From positions 1 to 62,768 of the forward strand of contig NZ_KB907724.1 in NCBI RefSeq assembly GCF_000382165.1: 62,768 nucleotides of DNA, read 5' to 3'. Under the pieces are notes generated by a model. That model ran no database searches and was not told where the DNA came from. It saw only the letters and a program-made list of their open reading frames with translations. Position numbers and translations under genes: made by a program. How positions within the stretch are numbered: the first letter of the stretch is position 1; each line of letters begins with the position of its first letter. The stretch is from Arsukibacterium perlucidum DSM 18276 (GTDB taxonomy: Bacteria; Pseudomonadota; Gammaproteobacteria; Enterobacterales; Alteromonadaceae). Positions 26,236 to 35,893 of the stretch are shown here, piece after piece.

Positions 26236-27312
26236 GTGACTAAACGTATCTTGATATTCATTGGCCTGGCAGCACTGCTGTCAGGCCTTTGGTTGTTTTG
26301 GCCAGCACCTGCTGACATCCCTTTACCATTGGCGGCGCCTGAGGTGGCTGCTACAGCTGCTAAGCCTGAAGCAACGCCCAAAGCCAAACCGCCCGCTGCG
26401 CCCACTATTACCGTTACCGAACGGCTGCCTGAGCCAGTCAGCGACAGCTTTAAGTTACTGGCAACAGCCTATGCCAGTGAGCTGCAGTACCCGGGCTATT
26501 CAAGGCCACTGTCTGAAGCTGACAGCCACTTACTGAACCCCAATATTTATGTGGTGCAACCGGTACCACTGGAAGGCGGCGCCAGTGCAGCGATAGTGCT
26601 GCCGAAATACCGCTTTAGTTACCCTGAAACTATACCGGTAAGCCTGCAGGTAAGTGGCTTAACGGTGCATAGCGTCAGTGTGCAGCTGCATAGTGAACAA
26701 GACACTACATTACTGGCCAGCGAGGCGATGCAAAACACTGCCGGCGATGGATACAGCCAGAGTGCAGAGCAAAACTGGCAGACAGAATTAACCCCAGAAG
26801 ATGACTGGGATGGCCCATTGGAAGTGAGTGTTACCTTTAGCGCTAATGGCCGGGAGCAAACGCTGAAAACCGGTTTTGTTTACAGCCACCCGGTTGCAAC
26901 CATCACCGGTGTTGGCTCCAGCCGCGGCGTTGGCAGCGATATGCTGATCCCGGTAAAGCTAAATGTTGAACAGGCCGGTTACTACCGGCTGCGGGCCAAT
27001 TTGTTTACCGCAGAACGCCGGCCACTGGCATTACTTACTGCAACAGAAAGGTTGAGTGAAGGTAAAGCTGAGCTAACCTTGCGCGCCTACAAAGCGGTGC
27101 TGCGTCAGCAGGAAGGGCCATTTATTCTCAGCAGTTTTGTGCTGGAACGCCGCCCTGCTGTGCCCGGTGAGCTAACCCGCTATGGCGACAGCGAGCAAAG
27201 CGAATATCCGCTGGAGTTTTTCTCACTTAGTCAGCTAACCGACGAGCCGTGGCAGGCCAGTGCCGAAGAGCAGCAACGGCTGCAGTTTTTGCAGCAGATG
27301 GCAGAGCAGTAA
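26236..27312 (+). CDS. Membrane-anchored hypothetical protein coupled to the hydrolase
   Basis: 358 residues from a GTG start 2 nt after the hydrolase stop, so translation is probably coupled. Residues 5-25 form one membrane anchor; an Ala/Pro/Lys-rich linker (about 28-60) leads to a periplasmic domain with two beta-rich halves (YRFSYPETIPVSLQVSG; SDMLIPVKLNVEQAGYYRLRANL). The C-terminus is Gln-rich. Anchor, linker and soluble domain in an operon after a lipase recalls Lif lipase foldases, but the Lif signature RxxFDYxLSA is absent and the fold looks beta-sandwich-like. No family recognised; a helper or tether for the hydrolase is an inference. Confidence 0.7.
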   Translation: MTKRILIFIGLAALLSGLWLFWPAPADIPLPLAAPEVAATAAKPEATPKAKPPAAPTITVTERLPEPVSDSFKLLATAYASELQYPGYSRPLSEADSHLLNPNIYVVQPVPLEGGASAAIVLPKYRFSYPETIPVSLQVSGLTVHSVSVQLHSEQDTTLLASEAMQNTAGDGYSQSAEQNWQTELTPEDDWDGPLEVSVTFSANGREQTLKTGFVYSHPVATITGVGSSRGVGSDMLIPVKLNVEQAGYYRLRANLFTAERRPLALLTATERLSEGKAELTLRAYKAVLRQQEGPFILSSFVLERRPAVPGELTRYGDSEQSEYPLEFFSLSQLTDEPWQASAEEQQRLQFLQQMAEQ

Positions 27313-27492
27313 GTGCTGGCATTGGGCAAAGCAAAAATCTGAGTTTTTATCAGCAGCTATTCATCTCTATTTAATAAAATAACAGGCTGATGTTCATCTA
27401 ATCCCGTCATTCTGGTTAATCTGCGGTTGTTATTCTGTATTCATTGAACAATAAACCATTGCCCGAATGACGGCATAACCGAAGGTGAAACA

Positions 27493-28044
27493 ATGAAACG
27501 ATTAACCGTAACTGTACTAAGCAGTGCTATGTTGTTTATTGCGACTGCACAGGCTGCACCTGCGCATAATGTTATTACTGAAGCAGAGCTCAAGGCAGCG
27601 CAGCAAGCCTGGGGTACTGCGCTGATTGCTATCAGCCAGGCATATGAAACTGGTGGCTTTGCGCAGGCAGAAGACACTGCGCGGGCAGTGTTAGATGCAG
27701 CATATGGTTACAACCTGGGGCCCGTATTGTTTAAACCAACATTAGCCAATGGTGAGCAGACATTCCGTACTGAATATGATGGGGCTTTATCTTATTTCGT
27801 TGGCGGCAATAACCTCTTTGCCAACGACAGTGGCTTTGCACTTAAGGGTTGGCAAGCATACGAATTTAACAACGCCGCAGTGCATTTTAATGGTGATTTG
27901 GCGCTGACGATGGGGCATGTCAAAGTGACAAACAAAGCAGGTGAGGTAACAACGGTCGATAAAACCTGGGGTTTCAAAAAAGATAATGAGGGCGTACTGC
28001 GTATCGTATTACATCATTCCTCTTTACCTTACAGCGCACAGTAA
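27493..28044 (+). CDS. Secreted SnoaL-like (ketosteroid-isomerase-fold) protein
   Basis: 183 residues with a signal peptide ending near AQAAPA; AAGG precedes the ATG. The mature part pairs a helix AWGTALIAISQAYETGG with strands FNGDLALTMGHVKVTNKAG and KTWGFKKDNEGVLRIVLHHSSLPY, typical of SnoaL/DUF4440 cone-shaped folds. Similar proteins in marine bacteria are sometimes labelled phosphoribosyl-AMP cyclohydrolase without the catalytic motifs; I see no such motif here. Function unknown. A strong terminator follows. Confidence 0.65.
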   Translation: MKRLTVTVLSSAMLFIATAQAAPAHNVITEAELKAAQQAWGTALIAISQAYETGGFAQAEDTARAVLDAAYGYNLGPVLFKPTLANGEQTFRTEYDGALSYFVGGNNLFANDSGFALKGWQAYEFNNAAVHFNGDLALTMGHVKVTNKAGEVTTVDKTWGFKKDNEGVLRIVLHHSSLPYSAQ

Positions 28045-28083
28045 GTAACAACTGAGTTCCACATAGGGTTCCAACCCATTTTG

Positions 28084-28119
28084 GCTGGTAAGGCACCTCT
28101 GCTTACCAGCTCTTTTTTA
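28084..28119 (+). terminator. Terminator after the SnoaL-like gene
   Basis: GCTGGTAAG (28084-28092) pairs with CTTACCAGC (28102-28110), followed by TCTTTTTTA. Its tail touches the stop codon of the convergent response-regulator gene. Confidence 0.92.
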
Positions 28120-28791
28120 TTCAGCCTGCAAGCAATAGCCCAGACCTCGCCGGGTATGCAGCAGTTTAACGGGGTAAGGGTCATCGACTTTTTTCCGAAG
28201 CCTGGCCAGATACACATCTACGATATTGGTTAGCGGATCTTCATTCATGCCCCAGACATTGGTTAAAATACGCTCACGGCTGTACACCTTACCGATGTTG
28301 CTCATTAACAGTTCCAGAATACCCAGTTCTTTGGCGGTAAGAATAAGATCATCGCCAGCGCGTTGCACCCGCTTACTGTCTAAATCCAGCACCAGATCGG
28401 CCACCTGCAACTGACGGTTTTGTTCAGCAGTAATGGTCCGTTTGGCCAGTGCTTCTATTCTTGCCAGCAGCTCTTCAAAATGAAAGGGTTTGCCCAGATA
28501 ATCATCGGCGCCGGCGCGTAAGCCTTTTATCCGCTCATCGACCTCAGATAAGGCCGATAAAATTAAAATTCGCGCCTTGACCTGCTGGCTACGCAGTTGC
28601 TGGCATAGGGTTAAACCATCCAGTTTTGGTAACATGCGGTCGAGGATAATGACGTCCGGTTCAAATTGTTTTACCGCTTCCTGTGCATGCAGGCCATCGT
28701 TAAGCAGTAATGTCAGATAGCCTTCAGCTTTCAGGCCCCGTGACAAAAAGCTGCCAACCCGCTCATCGTCTTCAACTATCAATATTTTCAT
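28117..28791 (-). CDS. OmpR/PhoB-family response regulator
   Basis: 224 residues. Receiver domain: acidic pair in VEDDE, phosphoacceptor Asp51 in IILDRMLP, Lys101 in GKPFHFEEL. The winged-helix output domain spans about 128-222 (LTAKELGILELLMSNIGKVYSRERILTNVWG). It works with the kinase encoded just upstream (20-bp overlap). The NIVDVYLARLRKKVDDPYPVKLLHTRRGLGY ending is of the CusR/QseB class. The target genes are unknown; the divergently oriented siderophore receptor is the nearest candidate. Confidence 0.93.
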   Translation of the reverse strand: MKILIVEDDERVGSFLSRGLKAEGYLTLLLNDGLHAQEAVKQFEPDVIILDRMLPKLDGLTLCQQLRSQQVKARILILSALSEVDERIKGLRAGADDYLGKPFHFEELLARIEALAKRTITAEQNRQLQVADLVLDLDSKRVQRAGDDLILTAKELGILELLMSNIGKVYSRERILTNVWGMNEDPLTNIVDVYLARLRKKVDDPYPVKLLHTRRGLGYCLQAE

Positions 28792-30379
28792 CGGTGGCTC
28801 CGTTAAAAAGCGGCAGAGTTAATACAACCCTGGTGCCTTGCGGTTTATTCGCTTCCAGTCTTATCGTCCCATCGTGTGCCTGCATAATGGCTTTAGCGAT
28901 ACTAAGGCCAATGCCCAGGCCATCAGGACGGGTCTGGCGGGCTGCTGCACTGCGGTAATGGCGTGTAAACAACTGCTGCTGATCTTCCGGGTTAATGCCT
29001 ATGCCTTCATCAGACAGCTCCAGCACCATTTCGTTATCAGTTGGCAGGAAGGCAAGCTGCAGCTGATCACTTTGTTTGGCATAGTGCTGAGCGTTATCGG
29101 CGATGATACCCAGTACAGTGGCAAATTTTTCGCTGTCGACTAACAACCACTGCCCGTCGCTAAGATCAGACTGCGGCGAAATAGTTAATTGAAAACGTTT
29201 ATGTAACTGCTGCTGAAACTGCACGCAAACCTGGCTGGCAAACTGCGATAGCGACAGCTTTTTTAAACTAACCTGCAACAACCGCTCTTCGCCACGGGCC
29301 AGAAACAACAGGTCATCAATCCGCCGGTTTAGTTGCTGGCTGGAGGCCAGGATCCGGCCGAATGCTTCTTTGTACTCCTGGTTATCTTTATCTTTACCAC
29401 GCAGGCTTATTTCGGCTTCACCCTGAATACTGGTCGCCGGAGTGCGCAATTCATGGCTTATATCAGTTAACAGCTGTTTCTGACGTAACTCTGCCTCGTG
29501 CAGCTGCGCCAGCGCTTGCTGTAACTCTGCGGTACGAACCTGAACCCGTTGTTCGGTAGCTTGCTGGCTTTTCTTTTCCTGTTCAGTAAAGGCATAGATA
29601 TAGCCCGACATCAGGTTGAACTGACGTGCCAGCTCTGCAAACTCGGCGGGACCCTGCTCGTTAATGCGGTGAGCAAAGTTACCGCATTGCAGTTGTTTAG
29701 TGCCATCCAGCAACTGTTGCAATGGCCGGCGCAGCGCTTTTGACAGCTGATACCCCAGTAAAACAGCTAACAGAATACCGGCAATACTAATTAATACCAG
29801 TACCCGTTTTACATTCTTAACAGCCTGGATTGAATCATTTTCCGTTGCACTGGCCCACTCTTTTTGTTGGGCAATGGCCAGCTGCAGCAATTCGGCTAAG
29901 TCGGTATCCTGGAATTTATCAAACAGCGAGATTAAGGTTCGCCAGCGTTCAGTATCATCCTGGTAACCAGCCAGATCTCCGGTTTTCAGGGCTTTTTCAA
30001 GTGTTTGCAAATTGGTTTGCAGTAACGAAATAACCTTCACTTGCTGCATGGTATGTTGTAAGTCAGCCTCGCTACGACTAAACAACTGATCGCGGATCGC
30101 CAGTTGGTCCAGAGTGAAAAGTTGTTGCTGCATCCGTCGGAACTGGCTGTCTCTGAAGCTGATATTCGCATCTGCTGTTAGCAGATATTCGGCCAACCAC
30201 ACTTTTAAGCGCTGTTTATCGGCCCGTAAGGAAATAAACTCAGACAACATCTGGTTAGCAATCCGGTTACGCTCGGTATGAAACTCAGATTTATGATGTG
30301 CCCAGAAACCAATACCTGATTGCAGCACAATAATGGCCATCAGAACACACAAAGAGACAATCAGCTTACGCAGATACAT
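28772..30379 (-). CDS. Membrane sensor histidine kinase
   Basis: 535 residues. Membrane helices at about 5-25 and 193-211 enclose a periplasmic helical sensor of about 165 residues, rich in Gln and Leu. A HAMP linker (about 212-262) and a coiled coil precede the HisKA domain with phosphorylated His309 in DISHELRTPATS. The ATPase domain has NAQHYAKQ (N-box), LSDEGIGI (G1), and DGLGIGLSIAKAI (G2). The helical periplasmic domain suggests ligand sensing like nitrate/methyl-acceptor bundles, but no ligand motif is recognised. It overlaps its cognate regulator by 20 bp, so the two are translationally coupled. Confidence 0.93.
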   Translation of the reverse strand: MYLRKLIVSLCVLMAIIVLQSGIGFWAHHKSEFHTERNRIANQMLSEFISLRADKQRLKVWLAEYLLTADANISFRDSQFRRMQQQLFTLDQLAIRDQLFSRSEADLQHTMQQVKVISLLQTNLQTLEKALKTGDLAGYQDDTERWRTLISLFDKFQDTDLAELLQLAIAQQKEWASATENDSIQAVKNVKRVLVLISIAGILLAVLLGYQLSKALRRPLQQLLDGTKQLQCGNFAHRINEQGPAEFAELARQFNLMSGYIYAFTEQEKKSQQATEQRVQVRTAELQQALAQLHEAELRQKQLLTDISHELRTPATSIQGEAEISLRGKDKDNQEYKEAFGRILASSQQLNRRIDDLLFLARGEERLLQVSLKKLSLSQFASQVCVQFQQQLHKRFQLTISPQSDLSDGQWLLVDSEKFATVLGIIADNAQHYAKQSDQLQLAFLPTDNEMVLELSDEGIGINPEDQQQLFTRHYRSAAARQTRPDGLGIGLSIAKAIMQAHDGTIRLEANKPQGTRVVLTLPLFNGATDENIDS

Positions 30380-30511
30380 GGCACAGTCCGCAGCGACAAA
30401 TAACAGCAGTATATGGCGTTGTTAAGGCCAAAGCATGAATATCAGGTTAACTTTTTACAGCAAGCACCGGCGCAAAACAGTATTTCAGGAACTCAAACAA
30501 TAGTACTATAT

Positions 30512-30540
30512 TTGACAATGCGAATCACTCTCATTATTAT
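30512..30540 (+). promoter_or_regulatory. Sigma-70-like promoter with embedded Fur box
   Basis: TTGACA (30512-30517), 17-bp spacer, TATTAT (30535-30540). The spacer is filled by AATGCGAATCACTCTCATT (30517-30535), close to the extended Fur consensus (AATGAGAATCATTCTCATT) with 14 of 19 positions symmetric. Fur-Fe(II) binding here would block RNA polymerase, so the downstream TonB receptor should be induced by iron limitation. Confidence 0.82.
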
Positions 30541-30569
30541 TAACCAATATTTTAGTTGAGGGAATAATA

Positions 30570-32678
30570 ATGAACGGGTTTCAGTTATCAGCAGTCAGTG
30601 CTGCATTATTGTCGTTTACGGCAGTCACAGTGGCACAGACAACCACAGAACAAGCGCCAGCAGAAACAGCCAAAACCAAAGACTATGTTGAAACAATAGA
30701 GGTTATCGGCAGATTTACCGGCAAAACTTTTTCTGAATACAGTTACTCTGCTACTAAAGTCGCTGCAGATGTACTGGATATTCCGCAGTCTATTAGTGCT
30801 GTAACCAAGGAAACCATCAAAGATCAGGCGATGATGCGGCTGAATGATATTTCGCCTTTTGTCAGTGGTGTGAATGAGTTTTCAGTTTACAACGACATTA
30901 CTATCCGTGGCTTTCGTAACTGGGATGATCGCCGGGTAAATGGCATGCGCACCTATAACGATTTCTGGTCGCAGTCGGTTATTGCTCACGTGGAGCGGGT
31001 AGAAGTGATCAAAGGCCCGGCCTCGGCGATTTTTGGTGACGCCAGCCCTGGTGGTACCGTTAACATGGTCACCAAAAAACCGTTATCGGAGCAGCGTAAC
31101 GAACTGAGCGCCAGAGTGGGCAGCTATGCCGACAGGTATATTGCGTTTGATACCACCGGCCCGGCGACAGCTGATAACTCCTTGCTGTATCGGTTAAATC
31201 TGGGATATGAAGATTCAGATTCGTTCCGCAATCAGATATTTAATAAAAGTTTGCTGGCCTCTCCCAGCGTAACCTGGCTGCCCACCGATAATACCCGGGT
31301 AAACGTTGAGCTGGTGTACGCAGATACTAAGGGCATTCTCGATCGGGGCCAGCCAAACTTAAGAAATGCGGCGTCGTTAGGCCAGGTACCGATTGAAGTG
31401 TCGGTGACCCAGCCGGGTGACAAAATGGATACAGAGTCATTAAGCACAAGTGTCGCTATCGATCACAAACTGACTGACGGCTGGTCTGTGGTGTTTAACT
31501 ACATGTATCAGGATTATCAGCAAAAATTAATTGAACATCGGATCCGCAACTATGTAGAAGGCTCTGATTCAGTAATCAATCTGCTGTATGTTGATCGTGA
31601 TGAGAATGCAACGGTGGATAATGTATCTGCTTATCTGACTGGTGTATTTCAGCTTGGCCGGGTAAGCCATAGCCTTGTTGCTGGTGTCGATTACGTTGAC
31701 CGCGCTTACCACTCTGCTCAGTTAAGAGCAAATAACGTTGATACTTTTGATATTCTGCAACCTGTGTATCAACGGCGCGATCCTGCAAGTTATGGCGCTA
31801 CGGCCGACGCACCCTGGGGCGGCGATTTTAACAGCACCGGTTGGTATATTCAGGATCAGATGGACTTAGGTAACTGGTCATTGTTATTAAGTGTCCGCGC
31901 TGAGAACTACGATATTGTTGATACCGACGGCTTTGGCGCCGATGACAACGCCATCTTGCCCAGAGCCGGCGCTATTTACCGCTTATCGCCTGATTCAAGT
32001 TTATATGCCACCTGGGTGACCGGCTTCGAGCCACAGGACTTATTTTCCAATAACCCGCAAAGTGGTGGTCCGTTCGATCCCCAGGACAGTGAACTGCTGG
32101 AAGTGGGTTACAAAACCAAACAGTTTGACGGCAATTTGCTGCTGACGTTATCTGCCTATCAGATAACCAAAAACAATATTATTTTATACGATGATGAGGC
32201 CACTCAGGCTGCAAACGACGGCTTTGACAAATACCGCCAGCGTGGTGAAGAGCAAGCGCGTGGGGTTGAACTGGAAGTGAATGGCCAGCTGACCGACCAG
32301 TTAGCCGTTATTGCCAACTACGCCTTTAACCGCGGCAAAATAACGGAGGATACTAATCCGGAACTGGTGGGTAAAACCAAAGAGGGCGCACCTAAACACA
32401 GTGCTAGCTTGTGGACTAAATACCAGTTTAGCGACAACTGGGCTGCCGGTGCGGGTGTCAGCTATGTCGGTGAGCGCCGAACCTTTGAGCAGGCGCTGAA
32501 TTTGCCAGCTTACAGCCTGTGGAATGCGGCACTTTACTATAAGGCCGGCACCTGGGATGCAGCACTGCAGCTGCGTAACATCACCGACAAAGTGCACTGG
32601 ACCGGCGGTTACAATTTTGGCCGGATTTTTCCGGGCGACCCGCGTTCAGCGAGCCTGACCTTTAGTTACCGGTTCTGA
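30570..32678 (+). CDS. TonB-dependent ferric-siderophore receptor
   Basis: 702 residues with signal peptide, a TonB-box-like VETIEVIG segment (about 39-46), a plug domain (about 60-165: ITIRGFRNW, RVEVIKGPASAIFGDASPGGTVNM) and a 22-strand-type barrel ending in FSYRF. The plug pattern and overall length match the FhuA/FcuA/FpvA siderophore-receptor class rather than haem or vitamin B12 receptors. Location is the outer membrane. The Fur-box promoter at 30512-30540 and the PepSY protein 74 bp downstream indicate an iron-acquisition unit. GAGGGA lies 6-11 nt before the ATG. The siderophore is unknown, probably a foreign hydroxamate, as no biosynthesis genes are present. Confidence 0.93.
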   Translation: MNGFQLSAVSAALLSFTAVTVAQTTTEQAPAETAKTKDYVETIEVIGRFTGKTFSEYSYSATKVAADVLDIPQSISAVTKETIKDQAMMRLNDISPFVSGVNEFSVYNDITIRGFRNWDDRRVNGMRTYNDFWSQSVIAHVERVEVIKGPASAIFGDASPGGTVNMVTKKPLSEQRNELSARVGSYADRYIAFDTTGPATADNSLLYRLNLGYEDSDSFRNQIFNKSLLASPSVTWLPTDNTRVNVELVYADTKGILDRGQPNLRNAASLGQVPIEVSVTQPGDKMDTESLSTSVAIDHKLTDGWSVVFNYMYQDYQQKLIEHRIRNYVEGSDSVINLLYVDRDENATVDNVSAYLTGVFQLGRVSHSLVAGVDYVDRAYHSAQLRANNVDTFDILQPVYQRRDPASYGATADAPWGGDFNSTGWYIQDQMDLGNWSLLLSVRAENYDIVDTDGFGADDNAILPRAGAIYRLSPDSSLYATWVTGFEPQDLFSNNPQSGGPFDPQDSELLEVGYKTKQFDGNLLLTLSAYQITKNNIILYDDEATQAANDGFDKYRQRGEEQARGVELEVNGQLTDQLAVIANYAFNRGKITEDTNPELVGKTKEGAPKHSASLWTKYQFSDNWAAGAGVSYVGERRTFEQALNLPAYSLWNAALYYKAGTWDAALQLRNITDKVHWTGGYNFGRIFPGDPRSASLTFSYRF

Positions 32679-32752
32679 TCCTGCTCTGATAGTAATACCG
32701 CCAGCCTGACAGCATTATCAAGCTGGCATCTGGCAGTAAAATAGGCGTAATA

Positions 32753-34063
32753 ATGAAGGTAAAACAATGGTTTAACTGGCATAGTTTAACAGGTGTCTGG
32801 ACTGGGCTACTGTTGTTTATTATTTGCTGGAGTGGCACTTTTGCGACCTTGTCGCATGAGTTCGACTGGCTAACCAATAATGCGGTCAGAGCTGCCAGCA
32901 CGGATGAAGAACCAGTTAGCCTGGCACAGGCCTACGAGATTGTCCGTCAGGCAAAGCCGGATGATAAAATTTCGTTTGCCAGCGCGCCCATTGCCAGTGG
33001 TTTTAACTATGTTGTGGTAGTTGAAACGGCTCAGGGACAGTGGCGGCATGTCTATGTTGATCCAGCCAGCGGCCAGATCAAAGGCGATAGCAGCTACTTT
33101 ACCATTCAGCGGTTTTTCCGTGATTTTCACCGTAACTTGTTTGGGGCGGTTAACCGTACCTTTGCCTCTTATCTGGTGTTTTTACTGGCTATCCCTTTGC
33201 TAATCTCAATTATATCAGCGCTGTATTTGTATCGAGGCTGGTGGCGAAAGTTTTTCACCTTGAGCTGGGGCCAGCAACGCCGGGCCAATGTGGCCAGTAT
33301 TCATAAGCTGGCCGGCGTCTGGAGCTTGTGGTTTAGTTTACTTATCGCCCTGACCAGTGTCTGGTATTTGTATGAAGCTTTTCGCGCAGATGCTATTGAT
33401 GGTAAGGTAACCTATACAGGCGCCGGAAGGTATGCCGTGCAGCAACTGCCGGAGATCACCGCAGCGGATCAGCCAGCTTTGTCGCTGAGTCAGTTGCTAG
33501 CTAATGCCCAGCAAGTAAGGCCTGAGCTGGATATACGCTCAATCTGGTTCGATAATGGTTACTTGCAGGTCACTGGCCAAGCCGGACATCTGCTGGTGCG
33601 TGACCGAGCTAACAAAGTTTACCTGAATGCCTCTGACGGCCAGATAGTGCATGATCAAAATGCTAGTGATTTATCACTGTACTGGCGTTTGTCTGATACC
33701 GCAGACCCGCTGCACTTTGGCGATTTTGGCGGTTTAATCAGCAAAATTATCTGGTTTATTTTCGGCCTGCTGCTGTCGTTTCTGTCGCTTTCGGGCAGTT
33801 ACATGTACTTAAAGCGGCAATTTGCCAAACGTCAGCAACTTAAGTACCGCAAAACCCTGTTGGTCAGCCTGGGGGGCTCAGTACTGATGCTCATCAGCAG
33901 CGTCTGGGCCGGGTATCGCGCCATGTTGTCTTATGGCAGCAATGGCCAGTGGCCCGACATGCCGCTGGCGACCATTAGTTTCCTGCTCGGTTGGACCTTA
34001 CTCACATTATTGATCGTTAGTTACTGGTTTTACCGGTTACTGACATTGTATCAACGAAACTGA
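32753..34063 (+). CDS. PepSY-associated transmembrane protein, iron-uptake partner
   Basis: 436 residues with four to five membrane helices: one near residues 12-32 (GLLLFIICWSGTFATL) with early His residues, a pair near 140-215, and a C-terminal pair after 320. Two PepSY-type periplasmic domains lie between (about 60-110 and 240-300). This is the PiuB/FoxB/FsqB-like group that sits next to siderophore receptors and probably reduces ferric-siderophore complexes through haem held by membrane His residues. Cotranscription with the receptor is likely. It ends 4 bp from the convergent DUF1826 gene. Confidence 0.88.
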   Translation: MKVKQWFNWHSLTGVWTGLLLFIICWSGTFATLSHEFDWLTNNAVRAASTDEEPVSLAQAYEIVRQAKPDDKISFASAPIASGFNYVVVVETAQGQWRHVYVDPASGQIKGDSSYFTIQRFFRDFHRNLFGAVNRTFASYLVFLLAIPLLISIISALYLYRGWWRKFFTLSWGQQRRANVASIHKLAGVWSLWFSLLIALTSVWYLYEAFRADAIDGKVTYTGAGRYAVQQLPEITAADQPALSLSQLLANAQQVRPELDIRSIWFDNGYLQVTGQAGHLLVRDRANKVYLNASDGQIVHDQNASDLSLYWRLSDTADPLHFGDFGGLISKIIWFIFGLLLSFLSLSGSYMYLKRQFAKRQQLKYRKTLLVSLGGSVLMLISSVWAGYRAMLSYGSNGQWPDMPLATISFLLGWTLLTLLIVSYWFYRLLTLYQRN

Positions 34064-34067
34064 CCCG

Positions 34068-34661
34068 CTACATCGGATCCAGGGTCAGTAACACCCGCGG
34101 TAAGGCGGTAGCCGGCGAGCGGTGCACTATTGCCTGCTTTTCATTGCCCTCCCAGCCTGAGCCTTTTAACAGGGTAATAGCAAAGGGGGCGGCTTGCGCG
34201 CTGGTATTCTGTTGCTGGCTGCCCGGCTCTGGCTGCCACTCTGTTCCCGGGCCGAGGTAAGTACAGACCAGCCGGCAGACCAGATGATCGGTATGAAACT
34301 TTGGGCACATTGGTTTGCTTAAGGTTTCCAGCCGCAGCCCCAGTTGCTGGCAATCCATCAGGCAGCTGAATATTTCGCACTGCAGGGCAATATCGGCCAG
34401 CAGCTCAGTTTTCCCGGGGGCATCGGGCAGCGCTGCAGCGATATCCGCTTGCAGGCTGTCGATACTGACAATCCGCTTAATGGGCAGTGACAGACTGAGC
34501 CGCTGACAATAGACAGATATCGCCGCTATCTGCTGCCGTTGCCAGCTCACCAGATTAACATCGGGTGCAAAAATCTGAGTGAGTACCTCAGGATCGCTGG
34601 TTACCAGTTGGCGGCTAACCGGTTGAAATGAGCTAAATGACTGAAATGACGGGGCGCTCAT
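34068..34661 (-). CDS. DUF1826 protein of the zinc-scarcity operon
   Basis: 197 residues. Conserved-looking core [24 protein letters not shown] with His, Asp and Cys residues, followed by [19 protein letters not shown], matches DUF1826. This family recurs beside COG0523 GTPases in Zur-regulated clusters (known from comparative genomics). The HTDH motif resembles an iron-dioxygenase metal site, which is an inference. It overlaps the GTPase gene by 4 bp (ATGA), so coupled translation is expected. Biochemical function unknown. Confidence 0.85.
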   Translation of the reverse strand: MSAPSFQSFSSFQPVSRQLVTSDPEVLTQIFAPDVNLVSWQRQQIAAISVYCQRLSLSLPIKRIVSIDSLQADIAAALPDAPGKTELLADIALQCEIFSCLMDCQQLGLRLETLSKPMCPKFHTDHLVCRLVCTYLGPGTEWQPEPGSQQQNTSAQAAPFAITLLKGSGWEGNEKQAIVHRSPATALPRVLLTLDPM

Positions 34662-35893
34662 GCCAGTTGCTCCTCAGTAAAGGGGCTGGGTAACTGCTGC
34701 CAGCCTGCCTCACCCAGCGCCAGTTCTGCATCGGTTAGCAGGCAGGCTTCCAGTTCAAGCAACATGTTGCTTTTATCCAGCTGCTGACCGATAAATACTA
34801 ACTCCTGGCGCCGGTCGCCAAAGGGTTCCTGCCAGCTTTGCCTGATAGCCTGACGCATTTCAGGGTCTTGCGGCCAATCGGCAGCCGGTACCGCCTGCCA
34901 GAACAAGCCGGCCATATTATAGCGGGCGATACCGCCAGCCTGATGCCACAGCCAGGCATACTCCGGTGTGCTGGCCAGCCAGAAGTACCCTTTAGAGCGG
35001 AGCAGGCGACCTGTTGGCCAATCCTGATGTAAAAAAGCATTGAAGCGCTCAGGGTGGAAGGGTTTGCGGGCAGTAAAGGCAAAGCTACTGATGCCGTATT
35101 CTTCGGTTTCCGGCTTATGTTCGCCGCGCAGTTCCTGCAACCAGCCGGGTGCTTGCTGGGCTTGCTCAAAATCAAACAGACCGGTATTGAGAATATGGGT
35201 TAAGTCGACTTTACCATGCTCAGCGTGAATAATCCGGGCCCGGCTATTCAGACTGCGTAAAATCACATCGAGCCGCTGCAATTGCAGCGAACTGACTAAA
35301 TCACTTTTACTGATAACCAACACATCACAAAACTCGACTTGCTCTATCAGCAAATCGGCCACGCTGCGTTCATCATCTTCGCCGAGGCTTTCGCCACGTT
35401 CGGCTAAATCGTCGGCAGCTTCAAAATCGGCCAGAAAGTTGACGGCATCAACTACTGTAACCAGGGTATCTAACCTGGCGATATCGGCCAGGCTCTGACC
35501 ATCTTCATGCTCAAAAGTAAAAGTTTCGGCAATGGGCAACGGCTCGGAGATGCCGGTTGATTCAATCAACAGATAATCAAAACGACCAGCTTTGGCTAAT
35601 TTGCCTACTTCCAGTAACAAGTCTTCACGCAAGGTGCAGCAAATACAGCCATTGCTCATTTCCACCAGTTTTTCTTCAGCGCGGTTCAGGCTAACTTCCT
35701 TATTCAGCTGGTTAGCATCAATATTGACGTCGCTCATATCATTGACGATAACGGCAACACGCAGGCCGTCGCGGTTATGCAATACATAATTGAGCAGGGT
35801 GGTTTTACCGGCCCCCAAAAAGCCAGACAGTACCGTTACCGGTAAGCGCTGATCTTTTAAAAGAGTATTGTTAACAGGGTTAGTGTGCGGCAT
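34658..35893 (-). CDS. CobW/ZigA-type COG0523 metal GTPase
   Basis: 411 residues from the ATG at 35893, chosen because AGGAG lies about 8 nt upstream; a longer in-frame start at 35962 would sit inside merC. Walker A is [10 protein letters not shown] (23-32), the family metal site is NGCICC (81-86, CxCC), and ESTGISEP and a C-terminal CobW_C domain ([12 protein letters not shown]) follow. COG0523 G3E GTPases deliver zinc to client proteins during starvation. The flanking merC and DUF1826 genes and the Zur-like control region support a zinc rather than cobalamin role. It overlaps merC by 14 bp. Confidence 0.92.
   Translation of the reverse strand: MPHTNPVNNTLLKDQRLPVTVLSGFLGAGKTTLLNYVLHNRDGLRVAVIVNDMSDVNIDANQLNKEVSLNRAEEKLVEMSNGCICCTLREDLLLEVGKLAKAGRFDYLLIESTGISEPLPIAETFTFEHEDGQSLADIARLDTLVTVVDAVNFLADFEAADDLAERGESLGEDDERSVADLLIEQVEFCDVLVISKSDLVSSLQLQRLDVILRSLNSRARIIHAEHGKVDLTHILNTGLFDFEQAQQAPGWLQELRGEHKPETEEYGISSFAFTARKPFHPERFNAFLHQDWPTGRLLRSKGYFWLASTPEYAWLWHQAGGIARYNMAGLFWQAVPAADWPQDPEMRQAIRQSWQEPFGDRRQELVFIGQQLDKSNMLLELEACLLTDAELALGEAGWQQLPSPFTEEQLA

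Noticed and set aside
28117..30379. Assigning the two-component system to a named system such as CusRS or QseBC
   Set aside because: The kinase sensor domain is helical and unfamiliar and no matching target genes are adjacent, so no symbol is justified.
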